Assembly: GCA_016795205.1 (NCBI GenBank)
Contig: JAEUHZ010000021.1
Coordinates: 186,001 to 250,000, forward strand
Source of the DNA: Planctomycetota bacterium
GTDB lineage: Bacteria; Planctomycetota; UBA1135; GCA-002686595
Direction of reading: 5' to 3'
Length of the DNA stretch: 64,000 bases
Shown here: one piece after another, positions 51,269-59,337 of the stretch
Layout: the number at the start of each line of letters is the position of its first letter
Position numbering within the stretch: position 1 is the first letter of the stretch
Program-made: the position numbers and the translations under genes
Notes under the pieces: generated by a model
What the model was told of the DNA's origin: nothing
Databases searched by the model: none
The model's input: the letters and a program-made list of their open reading frames with translations, nothing else

Positions 51269-51711
51269 CGCCGTCGGCACCGATCGATCGCCTTGCGGAT
51301 GCGCGGATAGGTCCCGCAGCGGCACAGGACGGCGTCCATCGCGGCTTGGACCGCCTCCTCGCCCGGATCCGGATCGGCCCCGAGCAGCGCCACGGCCGCC
51401 AGGATCTGCGCCGGCTGGCAGTAACCGCACTGCGGCACGGACTCGGCGATCCAGGCGGCTTGCACGGGGTGCTGGCCCTCCCGGCCGAGGCCCTCGATCG
51501 TCGTGATCTCTCCCCGGACCTCCCCGACCGGCAGCACGCACGAGCGACGCGCCTGGCCGTCGACGAGCAGAGTGCACGTCCCGCACGCGCCGATGCCGCA
51601 GGCGAACTTGGTGCCCGTGAGCTGCAGCACGTCGCGCAGCACCCACAGGAGCGGCATCTCGGGCGGCACATCGACCGCGACGTCCTCGCCGTTCAACCGC
51701 AGCGTGATCAT
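51265..51711 (-). CDS. Molybdenum hydroxylase [2Fe-2S] small subunit
   Basis: This 148-residue protein has a plant-type ferredoxin domain ([15 protein letters not shown]) and a C-terminal helical [2Fe-2S] domain ([17 protein letters not shown] ... [13 protein letters not shown]). Both clusters have their full Cys set. It transfers electrons from the molybdenum centre of the following subunit, to which it is translationally coupled. The start at 51711 gives the normal family N-terminus MITLRLNGE. Confidence 0.94.
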   Translation of the reverse strand: MITLRLNGEDVAVDVPPEMPLLWVLRDVLQLTGTKFACGIGACGTCTLLVDGQARRSCVLPVGEVRGEITTIEGLGREGQHPVQAAWIAESVPQCGYCQPAQILAAVALLGADPDPGEEAVQAAMDAVLCRCGTYPRIRKAIDRCRRR

Positions 51712-51862
51712 GGGTCTCTTCCGCTTCCAGGGTGGGTGCGCCTCGCGGCGTGCCCAGCGTGGTCGGGTACTCTAGCAACGGCCGCGGGCCGGACTTGGGC
51801 CTGGTGATCTCCCCGTGCGCGCAGATACTGTCCCAGCCGGAGCCCACGTGCCGGCCGCGCCC

Positions 51863-52822
51863 ATGAGCAGGCTCCTCGTCGTCATCCTGAACTTCCGGAC
51901 GGCCGGGCTCGCGATCGATTGCCTCGAGGCGCTCGCGCCGCAGGTCGAGGCCCTGCCCGGCTCGCGCGTGGTCGTGACGGACAACGACTCGGCGGATGGA
52001 TCGGCCGAGCGCATCGCCCGCGCGATCGAGGACCGGCACTGGGGGCGTTGGGCCGAGTGCGTGGCCTTGCCGCGCAATGGGGGCTACGCCTACGGCAACA
52101 ACGCGGCCATCCGTCCGGCGCTCCTGGGGCCGGATCCGCCGGAGTACGTGCTGCTGTTGAACCCGGACACCGTGCCGCGCGCGGGCGCGTTGCGGGAGCT
52201 GATCGCCTTCTTGGACAGTCGGCCCGAGGTGGGGATCGCGGGCAGCAGGCTCGAGTACGAGGATGGCACCCAACACGACTCGCGTTTCCGCTTCCCTTCG
52301 ATCCTGACCGAACTCGACACCGGCCTCCGGTTGGGGGTCGTCACCCGACTGGTCGGTCGACACACGCTGCCGCCGCCCTTGGGCACGGAATCGCACCCGA
52401 TCGACTGGGTCGCGGGTGCCAGCATGATGGTGCGGCGGAAGGTCTTCGAGGACATCGGGCTCCTGGACGAGGGCTACTTCCTGTACTTCGAGGAGACGGA
52501 TTTCTGCCTGCGCGCCCGGCGGGCAGGCTGGGCCTCTTGGTACGTGCCGGCGAGTCGTGTCGCCCACCTCGTCGGCCGCAGCACGGGCGTGACGAGCCTG
52601 CGCGAGCCGGCGCGACGCCGGCCGCGTTACTGGTTCGAGTCGCGTCGGCGGTACTTCGTGAAGAACCATGGGCGGCTCTACGCCTGGGTCGCCGACCTGA
52701 CCTGGGCCGCGTGCTTCGGCCTCTGGCAGATCCGTAGCCGCGTGCAGCGCAAGCCCGACCACGGTCCGCCCCGCCTGTGGTCGGACTTCGTGCGGTTCAA
52801 CTTCCTGGAGCGCCCGGGCTGA
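51863..52822 (+). CDS. Family 2 glycosyltransferase (rhamnosyltransferase-like)
   Basis: This 319-residue enzyme opens SRLLVVILNFRTAGLAIDCL and has VVTDNDSADGSAERI, NGGYAYGNNAAIRPAL, LLLNPDTVPRAGAL and WVAGASMMVRRKVFEDIGLLDEGYFLYFEETDFCLRAR broken up in the usual order of rhamnosyl- or galactofuranosyltransferases. The ATG at 51863 is preferred because the Rossmann core starts at once; a GTG at 51815 would add 16 residues. It is monocistronic here and converges on the polymerase-like gene. Confidence 0.9.
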   Translation: MSRLLVVILNFRTAGLAIDCLEALAPQVEALPGSRVVVTDNDSADGSAERIARAIEDRHWGRWAECVALPRNGGYAYGNNAAIRPALLGPDPPEYVLLLNPDTVPRAGALRELIAFLDSRPEVGIAGSRLEYEDGTQHDSRFRFPSILTELDTGLRLGVVTRLVGRHTLPPPLGTESHPIDWVAGASMMVRRKVFEDIGLLDEGYFLYFEETDFCLRARRAGWASWYVPASRVAHLVGRSTGVTSLREPARRRPRYWFESRRRYFVKNHGRLYAWVADLTWAACFGLWQIRSRVQRKPDHGPPRLWSDFVRFNFLERPG

Positions 52823-52855
52823 CGCGGCGCCTCGCTGCAGGGCGGCCGCTGGGGT

Positions 52856-54217
52856 TCAGCGCCGAGCGGAAGCCTCGAGACCAGCCGGGGGCGCACCCGC
52901 GGTCCGGGATGTGGGGCGCGCGGGGGACCCGTACCAGCCGGGCGTCGCCTGATTCCAGACCAGGGCCGCGAGCGGGAAGCACAACGCGGCGATCTCCGTC
53001 GCGAACCACACGTTGGCGATGCAGATCGAGAGACCGGTGAAGGCTGCGGCGATGCAGGCCCGCACCTTGCGCTGGACCCCGGACGAGGAGAGGAGCGCTC
53101 TGTAGGCCCGGATACAGGTCGCCGCGACGAGCACCAGGAACAGCGAGCCTCCGAGCCAACCACCGGTCATGTACATGAACAGGAAGCTGTTGTCGATCGA
53201 CCAAGCGGCCTGGTAGTTGGCCCCGATGACCGACTCGTCGCCGAACATGCCGACCTTGGGGATCTCCTCGACGTAGATCATCAGGAGCGCGAGCCGGTAC
53301 TTGCCGCTCTCGGTATTGCCCTCCTGTGCGAGGTCCGCTTCCGTGCTCTCCACGAGATCCTGCGCGGTGTCCGAGAACACGACTGCACCGGCCAGAGCCG
53401 CGATCCCCGTCAGGATCAGCGCTGGCAGTCGCGCAGCGGCCATGCTGAACACGCTCGTGACGAGTCCGAGGGCCAGGATGGGCCCGCGTGAGATGGGGCC
53501 CAAGACGCCGGCGCACAGCGCCGACGTGGCGAAGTACGACCAGAGGCGCCGTTTGCGATCCAGCCAGCTCCACCCCAACGCCAGCGGCGCGCACGCCACG
53601 AGGATCGTCCCGAGCACCAGGGGATGCGGATAGGGCCCGAAGGCGCGCAGGAAGCCCCAGCGCATTCCGCCGCCGTTCTGCCAGAAGTCGGGGACCGGGT
53701 AGCCCAGGAGGGCGTTCCAGATCCAGGCCAGCAGACGATCGTTCATCCGCGCTTCGTACAGGGAGAAGCAGCCCAGGAGCGCGCCGCAGATCGCCAATGG
53801 AGGCAGGACCGCGCGCAGTCCAGAGAGGTCACGGAACACGGTGCGCGCGTAGAGATAGGGCAGGCCCCAGTCCAGGCTCTGCGTCACCAGCCTGTGGAAG
53901 AAGCCCTTCAGGTCGGTGGCCAGACCGAAACTGACCGAGTAGCTCAAGACGATCGCCAGCATCCACAGATCGAGCTTCCTCCAGCTCGGGACGAGCTCGC
54001 GGATCCGGCCCGACAGCAGGCTGCCCAGGAAGATCCCGACCGTGACCGCGCGCTGTGGTGAGAGCTCCGTCAGGCCGCGCACCTCGAGGAGGATCCCGCT
54101 GGGCACGAGCAGGATGAACGGGATGTAGATGCGCGCGAAAGTCCAGGGAGTCCCGCGCCGGATGACCGCGAGCACGGTCGCCAGCAACGTGAGCAGCACG
54201 AAGAGCGGCGGCGTCAC
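52856..54217 (-). CDS. O-antigen ligase/polymerase (Wzy)-like membrane protein
   Basis: This 453-residue protein has about ten to twelve transmembrane segments and a large periplasmic loop of about 75 residues (SDTAQDLVESTEADLAQEG ... DESVIGANYQAAWSIDNSFLF), the layout of the Wzy_C/WaaL family. The hydrophobic half before it contains RAFGPYPHPLVLGTIL and PISRGPILALGL, with the conserved SRG. It should join or polymerise oligosaccharide units in the periplasm. Its GTG start overlaps the preceding GT-C-like gene as GTGA. Confidence 0.85.
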   Translation of the reverse strand: MTPPLFVLLTLLATVLAVIRRGTPWTFARIYIPFILLVPSGILLEVRGLTELSPQRAVTVGIFLGSLLSGRIRELVPSWRKLDLWMLAIVLSYSVSFGLATDLKGFFHRLVTQSLDWGLPYLYARTVFRDLSGLRAVLPPLAICGALLGCFSLYEARMNDRLLAWIWNALLGYPVPDFWQNGGGMRWGFLRAFGPYPHPLVLGTILVACAPLALGWSWLDRKRRLWSYFATSALCAGVLGPISRGPILALGLVTSVFSMAAARLPALILTGIAALAGAVVFSDTAQDLVESTEADLAQEGNTESGKYRLALLMIYVEEIPKVGMFGDESVIGANYQAAWSIDNSFLFMYMTGGWLGGSLFLVLVAATCIRAYRALLSSSGVQRKVRACIAAAFTGLSICIANVWFATEIAALCFPLAALVWNQATPGWYGSPARPTSRTAGAPPAGLEASARR

Positions 54218-55767
54218 TTGTCGGACCGGCCAGCGAACTTCCAGATGGCGAAGTGCGCCTCGTCAGCGCGCTCGAAGGCCAGCCTGCGGCGGGGGAACGT
54301 GCGACCTCGATAGACCTCCTGCTCGGAGGACATCCAGATCGTGAGCGCGGGTTGGCGGGCGCGCGGCAACCGAATCAGGGCCCGCCCTTCGACATGCAGA
54401 GCGTTGATGTCCGCCACGTAGTCCGTGCCGTGCTCTTCCAGATAGGCGAGCACCTCGCCGCGCTCGAGCCGCTCGAGGTAGTCGTAGCCATTCGCCTTGC
54501 CGTCGAGGTTGATCACGCGCCGAGCGGAGAAGTAGCCGAACAGGCCGGCGTCCTTCAGCGCGAAGACGCTGTCCTCGTCCGTGTGCTCGCGTGCCCACGC
54601 GGCGGCCTGGAACCACTCACGGTGCGACTCGGTGCGATGCGCGACGATGTTCGCCTGCAGGGCGACGCCGGACGCGGCGATCAAGGCCGGCAAGCCGAGC
54701 TTCCAGACGGCGCGCGACCGCGGCCAGGCCAGGCTCGCGCGGTGTGCAGCCTGCGCGACCCCCAAGACGAAGGCTGCGCCGTAGACGACGAAATGCCACC
54801 AGTACACGCCCCACGACATGTAGAGAAACGTGTAGCCGAAGTGCAGCGCCGACCCCACCGCCAGGATCGTGAGCGGCGTGACGAGCAGCGCCGGCACAGG
54901 CCTCCCGCGCCGACGGTCGAAGGCGAAGACCGCCGCTGCCAGGAGGAGGTCGAGCGCGACGAGGGTCAATCCGAGGCGCATGTCGCCGTCGAGCCCGAGC
55001 CGCGCGCGCAGATCCGGGAAGCTGGACTTCACACGGCCGCTGATCGGGCTGAGTGTCCCGAACTGGGCGTGGCACCACAGGAAATAGGGCGCCGCGAAGA
55101 CGAGCACGCCGGCGACGAGGACCAGGGAGCGGCGAACCAGATCGGCCCAGGGCACGCGGGCCACGATCCCGGCCGCGAAGAACAGTGCGCCCGCGGCGAG
55201 CACCACGAAGGCCGAGTCCAGGCGCGCGAGGAAGATCAAGCCGAGCCACAACCCCGTCGTGAAGTTGCTCCGCGCCGGGGCCGACCACCCCAGGCCCTCG
55301 CAGCGGTAGACCCACCACGCCCACGCGAACACGGTCAGCAGCACGAGCGCGGTCTCGAGCCCGTTGGACATCGCGGTCAGGAGATTCGGAAGCAGGCACG
55401 CCGCCAGGGCCAACGCGCCGAACCCGGGTGCCGCCCAGCGCTCCGTGACCGCCGCAACCAGGGCCAGCGTGGCCCCGCACACCACCGCGCTGACCAGGAT
55501 CATCGCGCACACGGGCGCCAGCAGGCCCTCCCCCGCGAGGGCGCAGGCTGCGACCATGACCAGCATCCACAACGGGTGGTAGCCGTTCGTCGAGGAGATC
55601 CCGTCGAAGCTCGAGCCTTCTCCGCGCACGATCGAGCGCGCGATCTCGAGATAGTAGAAGGCGTCGTCGGACAGCAGGCCCAGGGCGGTAGCCTGGGCAT
55701 TCCACAGCACCAGTCCGCCCGCCACGAGCAGCGGAAGCACTGCCAATCCGGCTCGCCGCCAGCTCAT
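54214..55767 (-). CDS. Polytopic membrane protein, GT-C glycosyltransferase-like
   Basis: This 517-residue protein has about eleven transmembrane segments, a first-loop SDDAFYYLEIARSIVRGEGSSF (Asp/Asp-Tyr as in GT-C folds), SNGLETALVLLTVFAW and ARLDSAFVVLAAG. A soluble tail contains INLDGKANGYDYLERL. Loop order and the INLDGK motif match the protein at 35102-36694, so they are paralogues. The ATG at 55767 starts just before the first membrane segment. It is coupled to the polymerase-like gene. It may transfer a sugar from a polyprenyl phosphate to the glycan in the periplasm; substrate unknown. Confidence 0.78.
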   Translation of the reverse strand: MSWRRAGLAVLPLLVAGGLVLWNAQATALGLLSDDAFYYLEIARSIVRGEGSSFDGISSTNGYHPLWMLVMVAACALAGEGLLAPVCAMILVSAVVCGATLALVAAVTERWAAPGFGALALAACLLPNLLTAMSNGLETALVLLTVFAWAWWVYRCEGLGWSAPARSNFTTGLWLGLIFLARLDSAFVVLAAGALFFAAGIVARVPWADLVRRSLVLVAGVLVFAAPYFLWCHAQFGTLSPISGRVKSSFPDLRARLGLDGDMRLGLTLVALDLLLAAAVFAFDRRRGRPVPALLVTPLTILAVGSALHFGYTFLYMSWGVYWWHFVVYGAAFVLGVAQAAHRASLAWPRSRAVWKLGLPALIAASGVALQANIVAHRTESHREWFQAAAWAREHTDEDSVFALKDAGLFGYFSARRVINLDGKANGYDYLERLERGEVLAYLEEHGTDYVADINALHVEGRALIRLPRARQPALTIWMSSEQEVYRGRTFPRRRLAFERADEAHFAIWKFAGRSDK

Positions 55768-56133
55768 GGTCACGAGCGCGGGGACGGTCGCGCCGCTCCG
55801 GGCGCGCCTGGCCGGAAGGTCGAGGGGGCTCTTCCGACGCCGGCACTCCCGCGGCGCCTGCGGCACTCGGCCAGCGACGTGGTGGCGCAGCGTTCCAGGC
55901 GATCCTGTCGAGAACCCGACCCCTCTCCCATGCGCCGGATTCTAGCCGCGCCTGCCGGGACGGACTCAAGCTCCAAGGAGGGTTCGTGCGCGTGCCACGA
56001 CGATCCACGCGGATGCGGCGAGCCCACGCGGATGCGCACCAGCGCGCGCTCCGCAGGTTCGGGCACAGGTCGCGACCGCACGCGCGACGCCAGCGACTTG
56101 GATCGCTGAGTTGGCGACTGCTACGCTGCTTCC
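55768..56133. promoter_or_regulatory. Divergent promoter region between GT-C-like and beta-helix genes
   Basis: This stretch of about 365 bases serves the membrane protein to the left and the beta-helix protein to the right. The visible elements are the 13-base direct repeat at 56005-56036 and a weak promoter-like pair, TTGGAT (56098) and TACGCT (56122) with 18 bases between, which would place transcription start at or near the ATG at 56134. No ribosome site precedes that ATG, so a leaderless mRNA is possible. I see nothing else. Confidence 0.35.
56005..56036. repeat. Tandem 13-base direct repeat, 19-base period
   Basis: CCACGCGGATGCG occurs at 56005-56017 and again, exactly, at 56024-56036. 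The period of 19 bases places both copies on about the same face of the helix. It lies about 100 bases upstream of the beta-helix gene. A binding site for a regulator is possible; a chance duplication is also possible. Confidence 0.35.
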
Positions 56134-58275
56134 ATGACGCTCGCACTCGAGAATCCCGTCTCGGGCGCTGCGCGCGACGGTGTCCCTTCCCGCTCGCGCC
56201 CGCGCACCGCCGCGCGGCACCGCGCTCGCCTCCAGCGAATTGCCCTGGGCTTGCTCGTGGCGTCATGGGCTCTCTTGGGCTGCAGCGGCGGGGGCTCGGG
56301 CTCGAGCGCGCCGAGCGGACTGCGCGTCGCGGGCGGTGCGTGGAGCGCGTGGGGGAGCGAGGGCGGGCCGTTCGCACCGGCATCCGCGACGTTCACGCTG
56401 TCCAACCTCGGCGAGGCGCCACTCGATTGGGCGGTCTCCAGCAACGTGGGCTGGTTGTCGCTCTCGCAATCCCTGGGAACGCTGGACGTCGGTGCTTCGG
56501 AGCAGGTCGTCGCTGCGCTGAACGTGCTGGCCGAAGGGCTGGCTCCGGGCTCGTACGGAGGCACGCTCACGTTCCTGAACACGACTGACGGGCTGGGGAA
56601 CACGTCGCGGTCCGTGAGCCTGACCGTGAGCTCGGAAGCCGGCGCCCCGATGACGACCGCCAGTCGCACGAGCGGCGTGGCGCCCCTGGCGGTCTGCTTC
56701 GATGCCGTCGGTGGTGCGAGTGCAGTGGTGCAGCCGCCCAGTCCCGGCCTGGACTATGGATCCATGAACTATCGCTGGTCGTTCGGGGATCCCGGCAGCG
56801 GGAGCTGGACCATCGGGGGCAAGAGCAAGAACAGCGCTACGGGCTACGTGGCCGCACACGTCTTCGAGACTCCCGGCGAGCATCGCGTGGGCTTGCAGGT
56901 CAAGCAGGCCGACGGCACGGTCCACGACTACCACCAGGACATCACCGTGCTCGACCCCAACGTCGTGTATGCCGGCCAGACCTACTACGTCTCGCTGGCC
57001 GGGGACGACGGCAACAACGGCCTCTCGCCAGGCGCTCCATTGCGCACCATCTCGCGTGCGATGACCACGCTGTTCGCCTCGAACGGGCCACGACGCGTGC
57101 TGTTCCGCCGCGGCGACACCTGGACGTTCGCGTCGACGATCACCGCGACCGGGCGCGAAGGGCCCTACACGATCGGCGCGTATGGAACCGGAGCGAGTCC
57201 CGTGCTCCGGGCGACGCACTCCGGCGCCGGCCTCGACCTGCGGCCCTCGGTGCGCGACGTGCGCATCGTCGACGTGGACTTCACGGGACCCCATCCGTCG
57301 CCGTCGGACACGGGAGTCCAACTCGGCCGCGACTCGCTGCTCCTGCGCTCGACGGTGCGCGGCTTCGCGACCGCCGTCGGCGGCTACGACTCCCTGTGCA
57401 TCGGAAACACGGTGGCCGACTGCGTGCTGCTCGACAACGGCAGCTACGGCCTGTACTACGCGCCAGCCTACAACCCGAACTTCGTGAACGACCCGCCCTA
57501 TCACCTGGCGGTGCTGGGCACGCGGTTCGACAACTCGATCGGGAACTCGCTGCTGCGCACCTACGTGAGTCGCTCGGTCTGGCAGGCCAATCTCTTCCAG
57601 CGCGCCGGCCAGTCCAGCGCGCGATTGCTCGGGATCCACGCGCCGAAGAAGGCGGAGTTCGTGAGCATCACGGACAACGTCTTCCAGTCGCTCCAGACCT
57701 GGGTGCTGGAAATCGGTCCGGAGAACACGGAGAACGGCGGCTCGGGCGGCGTCCAGCAGGTCGTCGAGAACGTCGTGGTCGAGGGCAACGCGTTCGTGCT
57801 GCCGGGCCCCGGGATCGTCTCGGTCTACCTCCTGGTGTGGGGCCGTCACGTGAGCGTGCGCAACAACGTGTTCGATCTCACCGGGGCCGCCTGGGGCAGT
57901 GGGATGGTCGTCGAGCGGCGCGGCATCGGGCCGGTGCCGGTCGGAACCAGGATCGAGCACAACACTCTCTACCGAGGCGATGGCGCACCGACCTTCCAGT
58001 TGGTCGACGCGACGACCCAGGACCTGACCGCGGTCCGCAACAACATCGTGTACAGCCCCGCCGTGGCCGCGACGGTCGCGACGGGCACCGTCAGCGCGCA
58101 GGGCAATCTGACCGTGAACCCCTTGTTCCAGGCTGCGGCCCAGCGCGATTTCCGGCTGCAGGCGGGCAGTCCGGCGATCGATCAGGGTGTCACGCTTCCG
58201 GTGCGCAGCGATTTCGACGGGAACGAGCGTCCGCTCGGCCCCGGTCACGACATCGGCGCGTTCGAGCGGCCGTAA
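56134..58275 (+). CDS. Secreted lipoprotein with PKD and parallel beta-helix domains
   Basis: This 713-residue protein has a long basic signal sequence ending in a lipobox (WALLGC, Cys 50) and a Gly/Ser linker. A BACON-like beta domain follows (about residues 70-170: LSNLGEAPLDWAVSSNVGWLS in part), then a PKD domain (about 180-275: AAHVFETPGEHRVGLQVKQ), and a right-handed parallel beta-helix from about 285 to the end (NTVADC, NSIGNS, RNNVFD, RNNIVY rungs). The order is that of secreted polysaccharide-binding or -cleaving proteins, but no catalytic residues are clear. It is a close paralogue of the protein at 59338-61425. The substrate or partner may be the glycan made next door. Confidence 0.85.
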   Translation: MTLALENPVSGAARDGVPSRSRPRTAARHRARLQRIALGLLVASWALLGCSGGGSGSSAPSGLRVAGGAWSAWGSEGGPFAPASATFTLSNLGEAPLDWAVSSNVGWLSLSQSLGTLDVGASEQVVAALNVLAEGLAPGSYGGTLTFLNTTDGLGNTSRSVSLTVSSEAGAPMTTASRTSGVAPLAVCFDAVGGASAVVQPPSPGLDYGSMNYRWSFGDPGSGSWTIGGKSKNSATGYVAAHVFETPGEHRVGLQVKQADGTVHDYHQDITVLDPNVVYAGQTYYVSLAGDDGNNGLSPGAPLRTISRAMTTLFASNGPRRVLFRRGDTWTFASTITATGREGPYTIGAYGTGASPVLRATHSGAGLDLRPSVRDVRIVDVDFTGPHPSPSDTGVQLGRDSLLLRSTVRGFATAVGGYDSLCIGNTVADCVLLDNGSYGLYYAPAYNPNFVNDPPYHLAVLGTRFDNSIGNSLLRTYVSRSVWQANLFQRAGQSSARLLGIHAPKKAEFVSITDNVFQSLQTWVLEIGPENTENGGSGGVQQVVENVVVEGNAFVLPGPGIVSVYLLVWGRHVSVRNNVFDLTGAAWGSGMVVERRGIGPVPVGTRIEHNTLYRGDGAPTFQLVDATTQDLTAVRNNIVYSPAVAATVATGTVSAQGNLTVNPLFQAAAQRDFRLQAGSPAIDQGVTLPVRSDFDGNERPLGPGHDIGAFERP

Positions 58276-58312
58276 CCGCGGCCTTCAGGGCTTGTCCGGC
58301 AACCGTCCTGTC

Positions 58313-59158
58313 ATGCTCACCGATGCTCAGATCGAGGCGTTGCGAGCCGTTCCCGGGTTCGCGAACTCGCCCACGGGTTTCATCGCACCCGACGGCGCTC
58401 TGGACTACTTCAAGCGCAAGATCGTCGACAATCTGGCGCGCCGCTGCGACCTGTCCCGCACGGTGCTGCTCGACGCGGGCTGCCACGAGGGCTGGAATCT
58501 CTTGGCGTTCCTGCTGGCGGGGGGGCGGTTCGCGATTGGCGTCGACATGAACGCGGAGGCCTTGCGCGTGGCGGCGGAGTTCGCGCGGATCCTGGGCCTC
58601 ACGGACCGTGCGCTCTTCTGCCACGGTTCCGTGACCCGGCTCCCGATCGCCGACCGCTCCGTCGACGTGGCCTGTTGCGTCGAAGTCCTCGAGCACCTCG
58701 ATGGAGGCGCGGACGCCGCGCTGTCGGAACTGAACCGTGTCGCACGCCGGATCGTGTGGGTCACCACGCCCAACAAGCTCTGTCCAGTGGTTGCCCACGA
58801 CACGCGGCTCCCGCTCGCGCACTGGCTGCCTCCGCACCGTCGCGGCGGCTATGCGCGGCTCTTCGGACGCGAGGCCGACGACGAGCGCAACACCTTCGTG
58901 ACCCCGTTCCAGGTGCTGCGCGGCCTGGCGGACTTCCGGCTGGACTCCGGGTTCGCCGGCTTCGAGTCGTTCGCCGCGTTCGAGGCCTTCTTCCCGCACT
59001 ACCTGCCGTACATGGGACCGGGGGTGGCCGGCATCCGCGACCTGGGGCGCGCGAAGCGCCTCGCGTTCGGGCTCTCGTACGGGCTCCTGCGGCACCGCTC
59101 GTTCTACGTGCTGCCTTCCTTGACCGGGCTCTTCTTGCGGCGCGACGCCGCGTCCTGA
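58313..59158 (+). CDS. SAM-dependent methyltransferase
   Basis: This 281-residue class I enzyme has VLLDAGCHEGWNLLAF as motif I, FAIGVDMNAEALRVA with the acidic ribose-binding Asp, FCHGSVTRLPIADRSVDVACCVEVLEHLDG in the Methyltransf_11 pattern, and a C-terminal cap domain. Its start lies 37 bases after the beta-helix stop, so the two are probably co-transcribed. Its target is unknown; small-molecule or glycan O-methylation is possible. It ends before a strong bidirectional terminator. Confidence 0.88.
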   Translation: MLTDAQIEALRAVPGFANSPTGFIAPDGALDYFKRKIVDNLARRCDLSRTVLLDAGCHEGWNLLAFLLAGGRFAIGVDMNAEALRVAAEFARILGLTDRALFCHGSVTRLPIADRSVDVACCVEVLEHLDGGADAALSELNRVARRIVWVTTPNKLCPVVAHDTRLPLAHWLPPHRRGGYARLFGREADDERNTFVTPFQVLRGLADFRLDSGFAGFESFAAFEAFFPHYLPYMGPGVAGIRDLGRAKRLAFGLSYGLLRHRSFYVLPSLTGLFLRRDAAS

Positions 59159-59266
59159 TGTTCCGGCCAGTGTGATTTTGTGCGCTGCCCGCCGTTCGCC
59201 GAGGGGCGGGACCGCGGACGGGTGCTCGCGCCTGGCTCTCGCTCGCCGAGGTGGCTCCGCGGAACA

Positions 59267-59301
59267 GTTGCGCCGTGCACGTCCGGTGTGCACGGCGCAA
59301 C
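59267..59301. terminator. Bidirectional terminator, 14-bp perfect stem
   Basis: GTTGCGCCGTGCAC (59267-59280) is followed by a seven-base loop and its exact reverse complement (59288-59301). It lies between two convergent genes, 108 bases after the methyltransferase stop and 36 bases after the beta-helix stop on the other strand. There is no T tract on either side, but the position makes a terminator the natural reading. Confidence 0.75.
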
Positions 59302-59337
59302 CTCACCCCACGGTTCGACGCCTGCGGGCGCCGGGTG

